Origin: Methanomicrobiales archaeon
GTDB lineage: Archaea; Halobacteriota; Methanomicrobia; Methanomicrobiales; Methanospirillaceae
Assembly (NCBI GenBank): GCA_013415575.1
Contig: JAAEES010000171.1
Span: 1-5,527, forward strand
DNA: 5,527 nucleotides
Direction: 5' to 3'
In this document: positions 1 through 5,527 of the stretch, piece after piece
How the letters are laid out: every line of letters starts with the position of its first letter
Position numbering within the stretch: the first letter of the stretch is position 1
The notes under the pieces: model-generated
Told to the model about the DNA's origin: nothing
What the model saw: the letters and a program-made list of their open reading frames with translations, nothing else
The model's database searches: none
Position numbers and translations under genes: made by a program

Positions 1-1295
1 TCCACCACCATGACTGCCTCCTCCTCCTCGCGGAGTTCCCCTTTCAGGTGGCGGAAATCGAACTGGTAACTCTCCCAGGGATCGTAATCGTCGTACAGCT
101 CGCACTTGTCAAGGACATCCACGAACTCCTTTAAGAATATCCGGGGAATGACATCGACCCTGCCGCCGAACTTCCCGGTCACCTTCCCGATCATGGCCCG
201 GATGAACCGGTGGGAGATCCGTGTCCGGTCGACCTCGGCATATGCCGCCGAGTAAATCTGGATGACCTTCTGGGCTACCTGCTCGAGCTTCTTTGCATCG
301 AACCGGGAGAGAATGATCTGCGGCTGGCGGGGGTTCCGGAACTCCGCGGTTTCAGTGACCCCGATCCGGTCGGCAAGGGAGGGGATGGAGCGTATCCCGC
401 GGGGCCCCTCAAAGAATGCCGGGGTCCCGGTGAAGAGATAGTAGCAGTACGGGAGCTCACCGCGGTCGAGCGAGTCGATCAGGAGACGGAGGGTATTGTA
501 GGCCTTGTCCCGCTGGTTTCTCGGAAGAACCTGGGTAGTCTCGAGCTCATCGATAGCAACCGCGAGGCCGGCATACCCGGCATTCACCATAATCCTGACC
601 AGGCCTTTGAGGAAGATGAGGGCGTACATCTCGTCTACATCGCCCCGGATCCCGGCCTTTTGCTTGAACTCCCGCCCGATGTTTGGCTCTGCACCGATCC
701 ACCCGATGGCAGACTGGGCGGTCTGGAAGTCACCGGCATTATTGGCCCGGTAATAGGTCCGGAGCGCGGCGGCAAGGGATGAGTTCACCTCTGAGATACC
801 GGCAAGGGCCGTCTCTATTTCCTTGAGGGCCGCCTTTTCCAGGCTCTCCTCCTCGAGAGGCTGGTCGCTCACCCGGAGCAGGCGCTCCTCGATTGAGAAG
901 AGCCAGCTGTCGATGACCGCTTTGAGCGCGTGCTCCTCTTCTCGGGTCCGGAGGCTTGCGCAGATCTGCTGGTAGATATTCTTCTGCCGGTAGAGCGGTG
1001 CTGAGGGGGATACGACCACGTGGGCGGTGACAAATCCCTTCTCCCTGGCGATCTCGAGTGCCCGGGCAACAAGGAACGTCTTTCCGCTCCCGTAATCCCC
1101 CCGGATAAACTTGAGGTCGCCGCCTCCTTTCGCGACGTAGTCGAACTGGGCACCGATAACCCCCTCTTCCATATCGACGCCGACAGCGATCCGCTCAAGA
1201 CCCCCGGCCGGAACGGTCCCCCGCCGGAGTGCATTGATGATATTGAGACTCTCGAGCCGTTTCTTCTCTACCGGGTCACCCTGCGATATAGGCAT
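1..1295 (-). CDS. BrxD-like (DUF2791) P-loop ATPase, C-terminus cut by window edge
   Basis: The visible part has 431 codons from the ATG at 1295 and is open to the left edge. A Walker A motif GDYGSGKT lies at residues 66-73. A Walker B-type strand, LAVAIDELE, lies at about 244-252, with the acidic pair DE at 249-250. Later come SLADR (about 306-310) and PRIFLKEFVDVLD (about 384-396), a pattern like the C-terminal part of BrxD/DUF2791 ATPases. These proteins are usually about 430-450 residues long, so little is probably missing. No signal peptide or membrane segment is visible, so it should be cytosolic. Family knowledge: BrxD-type ATPases occur in BREX and related phage-defence loci beside helicases. 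The exact role is poorly defined. The start is supported by GGAGG at 1308-1304, 8 bases upstream, and the gene overlaps the TPR gene end by 20 bases, which suggests coupled translation. The family call is from motif memory; a generic AAA/STAND-like ATPase is the alternative. Confidence 0.8.
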   Translation of the reverse strand, partial: MPISQGDPVEKKRLESLNIINALRRGTVPAGGLERIAVGVDMEEGVIGAQFDYVAKGGGDLKFIRGDYGSGKTFLVARALEIAREKGFVTAHVVVSPSAPLYRQKNIYQQICASLRTREEEHALKAVIDSWLFSIEERLLRVSDQPLEEESLEKAALKEIETALAGISEVNSSLAAALRTYYRANNAGDFQTAQSAIGWIGAEPNIGREFKQKAGIRGDVDEMYALIFLKGLVRIMVNAGYAGLAVAIDELETTQVLPRNQRDKAYNTLRLLIDSLDRGELPYCYYLFTGTPAFFEGPRGIRSIPSLADRIGVTETAEFRNPRQPQIILSRFDAKKLEQVAQKVIQIYSAAYAEVDRTRISHRFIRAMIGKVTGKFGGRVDVIPRIFLKEFVDVLDKCELYDDYDPWESYQFDFRHLKGELREEEEAVMVV

Positions 1296-1303
1296 AAATC
1301 TCT

Positions 1304-1308
1304 CCTCC
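1304..1308 (-). promoter_or_regulatory. Ribosome binding site of the BrxD-like ATPase
   Basis: A canonical GGAGG, extended to GGAGGAG, lies inside the last codons of the TPR gene, 8 bases upstream of the ATG at 1295. It fixes the ATPase start and would allow expression even if ribosomes stop early at the TPR frameshift, though polarity could reduce it. Confidence 0.7.
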
Positions 1309-2820
1309 TTCTCCAACTCCCCGTTTCTCAATAATCTCAATTCCTGACGCTGCCGCTTTCTGTATGATCCGGTTCATGATTCCGACAACCCTCCGTGTGT
1401 TGAGGAGGCGACGGAGCTCGATCTCGCTCGCCTCGTGGTGCTCGAGGAGATACTCGAGAATGCGGCGCTCCTGGTCGTCACAGGATTCTGTGAACTCTCT
1501 CACCGCCCGGTTATGCTCCTGTCCGGGCTCCCCGGCCCGCTCCAGCGGGCTCATGACCTGGGGATCACAGACCCCCTCCTCCTTGCAGCCCTGGATGAGC
1601 TCCAGGAAATCACCCGGCCGGATATGGGTCGAGAACGCCGGCACGGCATCAAGCCCCCGCAGGCAGTACTCCTTGCACCGCAGGACGTCCTTCTCCCGGC
1701 GGGCGGAACTGGCAGAGACAAGGCAGGCAACCGCGAGGTATTCAAGGCCGTCCGAGCTTAAGAGGGCGACCCGCTGCTCGAGGATGGCGACCAGCCGCTC
1801 GAGGAGCCGGCCTCTCCGGTAGAGCTTCCACCGGTCATCGAGGATCAGCCCGGCAACGGTCTCAATCTCCCGGGTCCGCTTTGCATTGTTCAGCACGTAG
1901 AGGAGAACCTTCTCACTCTCTCGCACTTCGTTCTGCCCGGCCAGGAACCGTGCATAGGCCATCCCCCCCTGCAGGAAATCACTCCTGAAGGCCCGGTAGG
2001 AGTAGGAACGGGCTTCGGACAGGTCGCCGATATCCTCGTACAGGCGGGCTGTGGCGAGCAGGGAGACTACCTGGGTCTGGGCGGACACGTGTGAAAGAAA
2101 ACGTGTCTCGGCTTCCCGGACCGGGTAGTAGGTGAGGAGGAACTCCCGGTATCCCGAGAGCAGGTCCGCGAGGAATTCACGATCATCGAGATTCTGCAGG
2201 GCATCCTGGATGAGGTGCTCATAGCATCCTGACGCCCGCTCCTTCTCACCGAGATCGGTATTCAGCCGGCAGGTCAGGAGGCGGACCGCGTAGTCGGGAA
2301 CCACCTTGTCCGCGTCCAGCAGCTCACGGCATACCCCCAGGGCCTCTCCCGGTTGTCCAAGCGCCCGGAGCAGCAATGCGTAGTCGAGGCCGATGCCCGG
2401 GTCTCTCAGGGTGGAGAAATAATCCCTGTATTCCGGAGCGGCAGCTTCCGGGTCCTTCAGGGCACGGGCCCTGAGATGGATCCGGGCAAACGGGAGCTTC
2501 CCGGCCATCCGGTAGGCCGCTGACGCCTCCCGGGCGGCTTCCGGATAGCGTCCGGCACCCATCAGGGCGGCGATATAGTCCATATCTTCCTCACGCCGCC
2601 GCACGTCCCTGCCAAACAGGGATAACGCGTCTGCGGCCTGGCCCGATGCCGTCAGGGCCCGGACCAGGCACCGGTTGTCATCCTCCCGCCCGGTCAGGGC
2701 AGCCAGTTTCTTCAGGGCCGGAACGGCCATCCGGTGATCCCCCTTTGACACCAGGTACGCGGCATAACTCCGGAGGGCTTCCTGGTTTGTCGGGTCCAGC
2801 AGAACGGCCCGTGCATACTC

Positions 2821-2840
2821 GGATCTTCTGGATGAGATCC
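2821..2840 (-). repeat. Inverted repeat at the TPR frameshift
   Basis: GGATCT (2821-2826) and AGATCC (2835-2840) form 6-bp arms around an 8-base loop, right where the reading frame of the TPR gene changes. It may mark a deletion or misreplication site, a sequencing problem, or a pause structure. A 6-bp arm can also arise by chance. Confidence 0.4.
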
Positions 2841-3024
2841 CGGGTGTATGCTTCTGCCTCATCGAAACGGCCCAGGTTGAAGAGGTTTCGGGCGGCAAGA
2901 ATGGCCAGCTGCGGATCGGGTGTGGCGGTGCCGGCGGCACGGCACCGTTCCAGTGATTCGGCATACCTCCCTTCTTCAAAGAGGCGGAAGGACTCGCGCC
3001 GGATCTCCTCGAAGCGTCCGTTGG

Positions 3025-3729
3025 TCATCGCCCTGCCCCTCCCAGGCGTAGGGAGATGAGGGCGGCTAGCATCCGGAAGCTATCCGTACCCTTCACTCTC
3101 GATGCCCCCTGGTTCTCCCAGGTGATCGGGTATTCCCTGACCAGGAACCCCTTCCGGGAGAGTCGCCACAGGAGCTCGACGTCGAACTCAAATCCCGTCG
3201 AGACCATGTCACCTACCACAGCATCGATGGCTGATTTTTTAAATACTTTTGCACCGCATTGCGTATCTGAAAACGAAAGCGAGAAGAGGAGACGAACCAG
3301 GAGGTTGAACATCCTGCTCTCGAGCCGTCGTGCTATCCCCTGCCTGACCGGAATCACGGAGCCCGGCAGCCAGCGTGAGCCGATAACGCCATCGGCACCG
3401 TTGATGTGGCTGATGAGCTCCTCCATCTGGCAGACTGAGGTTGACCCGTCGGCGTCCATGAAACCGACCCGGGAGCCGGCAGCATGGGCGAACCCCTCCC
3501 TGATCGCACCGCCTTTCCCGAGCCTGTGTTCAAAGGTGAGGCAGATCAGGTCGAGACCAGGGTGGGCCCGGGCGAACGATGCAACGATATCAGGTGTGGC
3601 ATCGTTCCCGTCACAGATTACAATATACTGGCCGGTCGTGCCGGCCATCTGGTCGAGGAGGCCCCGGATCCGGTCCTCCTCGTTATAGGCCGGGATGACG
3701 AGACTGTATGCGGGTGGTGCGGGTGGAAT
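3025..3729 (-). CDS. Family 2 glycosyltransferase, polyprenyl-phosphate sugar synthase type, non-standard start
   Basis: It probably transfers a sugar from a nucleotide sugar to dolichyl (polyprenyl) phosphate, as in DPM1/ALG5-like enzymes that feed glycan assembly. Counting from ATT at 3729 gives 234 residues. Visible motifs are SLVIPAYNEE (9-18, the first nucleotide-binding strand), ICDGND (38-43), RLGKGGAIREGF (69-80), the metal-binding DAD (92-94), GSRW (117-120), DTQCGAKVF (155-163) and GFEFDVELL (179-187). No membrane helices follow, so it is the soluble short form. The first ATG in frame (3648) would remove the first strand and the PAYNEE motif, so the true start lies upstream. Between the in-frame TAA at 3747-3745 and that motif there is no ATG, GTG or TTG. 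A strong ribosome site, GGAGAGGAG (3742-3734), precedes CTG (3732) and ATT (3729); ATT is chosen by spacing. The TGA stop overlaps the TPR gene start. The sugar and final glycan cannot be told from sequence. Confidence 0.82.
   Translation of the reverse strand: MPPAPPAYSLVIPAYNEEDRIRGLLDQMAGTTGQYIVICDGNDATPDIVASFARAHPGLDLICLTFEHRLGKGGAIREGFAHAAGSRVGFMDADGSTSVCQMEELISHINGADGVIGSRWLPGSVIPVRQGIARRLESRMFNLLVRLLFSLSFSDTQCGAKVFKKSAIDAVVGDMVSTGFEFDVELLWRLSRKGFLVREYPITWENQGASRVKGTDSFRMLAALISLRLGGAGR
3038..3042 (-). promoter_or_regulatory. Ribosome binding site of the TPR gene
   Basis: GGAGG within the end of the glycosyltransferase gene lies 9 bases ahead of the ATG at 3028. Together with the ATGA stop-start overlap it suggests coupled translation of the two genes. 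Confidence 0.65.
3233..3250. promoter_or_regulatory. AT-rich island with archaeal TATA-like sequence inside the glycosyltransferase gene
   Basis: The stretch contains TTTAAATA on the plus strand (3238-3245), equal to the archaeal TATA consensus, and TATTTAAAAA on the minus strand after AAAAG. It codes for KVFKKS in the enzyme, which is conserved sequence, so the match may be accidental. If active on the minus strand it would start RNA near 3213, giving the TPR and ATPase genes their own promoter with a leader of roughly 185 bases. Confidence 0.3.
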
Positions 3730-3733
3730 CAGG

Positions 3734-3742
3734 CTCCTCTCC
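3734..3742 (-). promoter_or_regulatory. Ribosome binding site of the glycosyltransferase
   Basis: The purine run GGAGAGGAG follows directly after the stop of the 76-residue gene. It ends 4 bases before ATT (3729) and 1 base before CTG (3732); counted from its first GGAG, ATT is 9 bases away. It decides that translation starts near 3729 and not at the downstream ATG at 3648, where no comparable site is needed to explain the protein. Confidence 0.65.
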
Positions 3743-3744
3743 TG

Positions 3745-3975
3745 TTACCGGTGGCCGAGCAGGTGTTCCCTGAGTGCAGGTTCATCCCGGTACTTCTCGA
3801 CGATCGTCAGCGCCTGCTGCCTGAGCCGGTTGTGATCCACGAGACAGGATTCGGGGGGTGGTCCGTGGCGGAGAATGGAAGAGACATTCTCGGTGATCTG
3901 GATGAGCTCGGTAGCGATCACGGCATTGAGCCAGATCAGGTCTTTCAGCATTTCCTTCTCCTTATCGACATCCAT
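3745..3975 (-). CDS. Small helical protein of unknown function, 76 aa
   Basis: I do not recognise this family. The protein is short, charged and predicted mostly helical. An N-terminal helix runs over about residues 4-35 (KEKEMLKDLIWLNAVIATEL onward), followed by a Gly-Pro-Pro-Pro turn near 37-41 and a second helix over about 46-72. No membrane segment, cysteine cluster or signal peptide is seen; there is one Cys, at about 44. The amino-acid pattern is coherent and the gene fills the space between the divergent promoter region and the glycosyltransferase, 15 bases ahead of ATT, so it is probably real. Its TAA stop lies in the same frame as the glycosyltransferase. No good ribosome site precedes the ATG, which fits a first gene with a short or absent leader. 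A helical-hairpin protein acting as a dimer is a guess. Confidence 0.65.
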   Translation of the reverse strand: MDVDKEKEMLKDLIWLNAVIATELIQITENVSSILRHGPPPESCLVDHNRLRQQALTIVEKYRDEPALREHLLGHR

Positions 3976-4050
3976 GCAGGTATGTTTGGTTCCGGAACAA
4001 AAAAAGGATGTCCGGCACCCTTATCCCGGTAAAGCCCGAACCTCGGGATC
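3976..4050. promoter_or_regulatory. Divergent promoter region with a 10-bp palindrome
   Basis: These 75 bases separate the leftward operon from the rightward thioesterase gene and should hold both promoters. The perfect palindrome GTTCCGGAAC lies at 3989-3998. Beyond one unmatched base on each side it is flanked by T and A runs that also pair (TTT at 3985-3987, AAA at 4000-4002). It is a candidate operator. The A-run at 3999-4006 is the only AT-rich stretch. No convincing TTTAWATA-type TATA box was found, so exact promoters are not assigned. Confidence 0.5.
4035..4047 (+). repeat. Small hairpin just before the thioesterase start
   Basis: CCCGA (4035-4039) pairs with TCGGG (4043-4047) around a 3-base loop, ending 3 bases ahead of the ATG at 4051. 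It covers where a ribosome site would sit. No clear GGAGG is present. It may be chance in GC-rich DNA or may modulate initiation. Confidence 0.35.
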
Positions 4051-4461
4051 ATGAACTACATCGAGCGTATACGGGCGCAGGGGCGGGATGCAAACCCGTT
4101 CTTTACGCTCATGGGAGTGGAACTGGGAGGCATCGGAAAAGGATCAGCTGAACTACGGATGCCGGTACGGCCGGACATGATGAACGGAGAGGAATGGCTC
4201 CAGGGAGGAATCTTCACCGCTCTCGCCGATGAAGCCATGGTCCTTGCCATCTACCCGCTGCTCGATCCGGGTGAGCGCATTGCCACCGTCTCCGAGAGTA
4301 CCTCCTTTCTTGCCGGGGCGCAGGGGGGAGTACTGCTTGCCTCCGGAACCGTTGTCAAACGGGGGCGGAGAGTCATTTTTGCCGAGGCAGATGTGACCCG
4401 GGAGGGGGAGGACAGGATCCTCGCCCGGTGTTCGGCCGCATATGCCGTGATGAGAGGTTAA
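4051..4461 (+). CDS. PaaI-like hotdog-fold thioesterase
   Basis: This 136-residue protein has the layout of the PaaI/YdiI hotdog family, which hydrolyses acyl- or aryl-CoA thioesters in the cytosol. An N-terminal helix and strand (PFFTLMGVELGG, 16-27) is followed by QGGIFTALADEA (51-62), the central hotdog helix with Asp60 and Glu61 as the likely catalytic acids. Many family members have HGG where this one has QGG. The strands TSFLAGAQGGVLLASG (84-99) and KRGRRVIFAEADV (103-115) match the usual yL.pa..G.l.a / GR....e..v pattern. Members usually work as dimers or tetramers with about 130-150 residues per chain, so it is full length. The substrate is unknown. The start at 4051 is the first ATG after the divergent region and fits the family N-terminus. 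It lies 95 bases ahead of pyrG on the same strand, but nothing links the two functionally. Confidence 0.8.
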   Translation: MNYIERIRAQGRDANPFFTLMGVELGGIGKGSAELRMPVRPDMMNGEEWLQGGIFTALADEAMVLAIYPLLDPGERIATVSESTSFLAGAQGGVLLASGTVVKRGRRVIFAEADVTREGEDRILARCSAAYAVMRG

Positions 4462-4556
4462 ATGCTCTTTTCTCGGGGAGTATGGAATAAAAACTATCAC
4501 CAGCCGGGTAGAATACATACACCAGACAACAGGTTCGCCTGGGTGGGGTAGTCTTC
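4462..4556 (+). promoter_or_regulatory. Intergenic region: weak T-tract terminator and pyrG promoter
   Basis: This 95-base gap follows the thioesterase stop. The T-rich run CTCTTTTCTC at about 4464-4473 could end transcription in the archaeal manner, without a stem. AT-rich stretches AATAAAAAC (about 4486-4494) and GAATACATAC (4511-4520) are candidate TATA elements for pyrG; neither is a strong match to the archaeal consensus. GGGTGGGG at 4541-4548, 8 bases ahead of the GTG, is the best ribosome site. Confidence 0.35.
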
Positions 4557-5527
4557 GTGAAATACATCTTTGTAACCGGGGGGGTGATGAGCGGCCTTGG
4601 CAAGGGCATCACCGCTGCATCGATTGGAAGGATCCTCAAGAACCGCGGCTACGGGGTGACTGCGGTTAAGATCGATCCCTACCTGAACATCGATGCCGGA
4701 ACCATGAACCCCGGCCAGCACGGCGAGGTCTTTGTCCTCTCTGACGGGGGAGAGGTGGATCTCGATCTGGGTAACTACGAGCGTTTCCTCGATATCGACC
4801 TCACCTCCGATCACAATATCACCACCGGCAAGATCTACCGGAGTGTAATCGAGAAGGAGCGGAAAGGTGAGTACCTGGGGGAGACGGTCCAGATCATCCC
4901 CCACATCACCGAGGAGATCAAGTCCTGTATCAGGGCGGTGGCCCATGACGCGACAGCCGGGAACGAACAGGCCGATGTATGCCTGGTCGAAGTGGGGGGA
5001 ACCGTCGGAGATATCGAGAGTATGCCGTTCCTCGAGGCTGTCCGCCAGATGCGCGGGGAACTCCCGGGAGAGGATACGCTCCTGATCCATGTCACCCTGT
5101 TTCCGGAAGACTCTATGGGGGATCTCAAGACCAAGCCCACCCAGCACTCGGTCAAAGCCCTCCGCGAACTCGGACTGCATGCCGATATCATCGTAGGGAG
5201 GGGGGAGCGGGCCATCGGCTCCCAGACCAAGCGAAAGATCTCGGCCTTCTGCGACCTTGCCCAGCAGGGGGTAATCAGTGCGGCCACGGTCCCCGATATC
5301 TACCAGGTCCCGATGGAAATGGAGAAGGAGGGTATCGCCGAGGTACTCTTCCAGTATCTCAGGCTTGAACCGAAAAAAGCGGATACCAGCTGGTACAGCC
5401 TGGTCTCCCGGGAATATACGAACAGGGTGCAGGTGGGGATCGTCAGCAAGTACGGGGTCGAGGATGTCTACATAAGCATCAAGGAGGCCCTCAAGCATGC
5501 GGGACGGGCCCTCTCCACCGAAGTGAA
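4557..5527 (+). CDS. pyrG: CTP synthase, N-terminal synthetase domain (truncated by window edge)
   Basis: CTP synthase makes CTP from UTP, ATP and glutamine, the last step of de novo pyrimidine nucleotide synthesis. The first 323 of roughly 530-545 residues are present. Motifs: GGVMSGLGKG (8-17, ATP-binding loop with Lys16), KIDPYLNIDAGTMNPGQHGE (38-57), VDLDLGNYERF (67-77, with Asp70 a likely magnesium ligand), EVGGTVGDIESMPF (145-158, Glu145 likewise), KTKPTQHSVKALRELG (191-206, UTP pocket) and VQVGIVSKYG (291-300), which opens the linker and the glutamine amidotransferase domain. The amidotransferase catalytic Cys/His/Glu lie beyond the window. The GTG at 4557 is chosen because it directly precedes KYIFVTGG, the conserved N-terminus; the first ATG (4587) would delete the start of the ATP loop strand. 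The protein forms tetramers in the cytosol. No frame damage is seen. Confidence 0.97.
   Translation, partial: MKYIFVTGGVMSGLGKGITAASIGRILKNRGYGVTAVKIDPYLNIDAGTMNPGQHGEVFVLSDGGEVDLDLGNYERFLDIDLTSDHNITTGKIYRSVIEKERKGEYLGETVQIIPHITEEIKSCIRAVAHDATAGNEQADVCLVEVGGTVGDIESMPFLEAVRQMRGELPGEDTLLIHVTLFPEDSMGDLKTKPTQHSVKALRELGLHADIIVGRGERAIGSQTKRKISAFCDLAQQGVISAATVPDIYQVPMEMEKEGIAEVLFQYLRLEPKKADTSWYSLVSREYTNRVQVGIVSKYGVEDVYISIKEALKHAGRALSTEV

Larger units (their letters stand above)
1276..3028 (-). pseudogene. TPR protein with C-terminal winged helix, frameshifted
   Basis: Two overlapping frames together make one protein of about 583 residues. The first 68 codons (3028 to 2825) end in ...YTRDLIQK. The rest is read one base over, from TCC at 2823 (SEYARAVLLDPTN...) to the TGA at 1278-1276. 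The body is helical with degenerate 34-35-residue TPR units, for example GRFDEAEAY, SKGDHRMAVPALKKL, ASGQAADALSLF and GAGRYPEAAREA, and further weaker units after them. The last roughly 67 residues (DDQERRILEYLLEHHEASE... to IYAYIAG) look like a winged-helix domain, with helices, a recognition-like helix and a beta-wing. TPR arrays bind protein partners, so a role as adaptor or regulator for the adjacent ATPase is inferred. The start overlaps the glycosyltransferase stop as ATGA, with GGAGG at 3042-3038. The left-over frames near the junction (after 2825 in frame one, before 2823 in frame two) show no TPR pattern, so the break is real in this sequence. It may be a decayed gene, a sequence error or, less likely, programmed frameshifting. 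Confidence 0.8.

Noticed and set aside
210..782. 190-codon plus-strand frame opposite the ATPase
   Set aside because: The minus strand holds the Walker motifs and coherent protein; the plus-strand translation is low-complexity and Gly/Pro-rich.
1364..1822. Plus-strand frames of 152 and 108 codons opposite the TPR gene
   Set aside because: Arg/Ser-rich translations typical of antisense shadow frames; the TPR protein on the other strand is clearly coding.
3025..3648. Glycosyltransferase starting at the ATG at 3648
   Set aside because: This start removes SLVIPAYNEE, the first nucleotide-binding strand, which is plainly encoded upstream in the same frame.
3745..3747. Readthrough of the stop by pyrrolysine or selenocysteine
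   Set aside because: The stop is TAA; pyrrolysine uses TAG and selenocysteine TGA, and a ribosome site follows the stop directly.
3056..4032. Plus-strand frames opposite the glycosyltransferase and the small helical gene (3056-3688 and 3484-4032)
   Set aside because: They oppose conserved glycosyltransferase motifs and show no recognisable domain or ribosome site.
4497..5498. 333-codon open frame antisense to pyrG
   Set aside because: It lies opposite the highly conserved CTP synthase frame and is a by-product of GC-rich codon use; its translation shows no family pattern.
1..5527. CRISPR array, tRNA, rRNA or insertion sequence
   Set aside because: No regularly spaced repeats, cloverleaf with a CCA-type end, conserved rRNA segments, terminal inverted repeats or transposase motifs were found by reading.

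Overview
The window looks like chromosome of a methanogenic euryarchaeon, most likely of the Methanomicrobiales. The CTP synthase, the dolichyl-phosphate-type glycosyltransferase and the GGAGG-type ribosome sites read as archaeal. The DNA is GC-rich, with strong G/C preference at third codon positions in all main genes. The taxonomic placement is a judgement from sequence style, not from a search.

Two divergent units flank a short intergenic region near 3976-4050. Leftward (minus strand) runs a tightly packed set of four genes. In order of transcription these are a 76-residue helical protein of unknown function (3975-3745), a family 2 glycosyltransferase with no usual start codon (about 3729-3025), a tetratricopeptide-repeat protein with a C-terminal winged helix and an apparent frameshift (3028-1276), and a P-loop ATPase of the BrxD/DUF2791 type that runs off the left edge (1295-1). 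The last three are joined by ATGA or 20-base overlaps with good ribosome sites, so they look co-translated. Rightward (plus strand) lie a PaaI-like hotdog thioesterase (4051-4461) and the first 323 codons of CTP synthase pyrG (4557 to the right edge, GTG start).

The thioesterase and pyrG are ordinary housekeeping genes. The interest lies on the minus strand. BrxD-like ATPases are known from BREX and related multi-gene phage-defence systems, where they sit beside helicases and other partners. Here the ATPase is preceded by a TPR/winged-helix protein that could be its adaptor or regulator. The rest of any such system would lie left of position 1. The TPR gene has a net +1 (or -2) shift near 2825-2816, where most of a repeat unit also seems to be missing, so the module may be inactivated, or the frame may be a sequence error. 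The glycosyltransferase has its conserved N-terminal strand upstream of the first ATG, behind a strong ribosome site, with only ATT or CTG available as start.

No RNA genes, mobile elements, CRISPR arrays or long repeats were seen.
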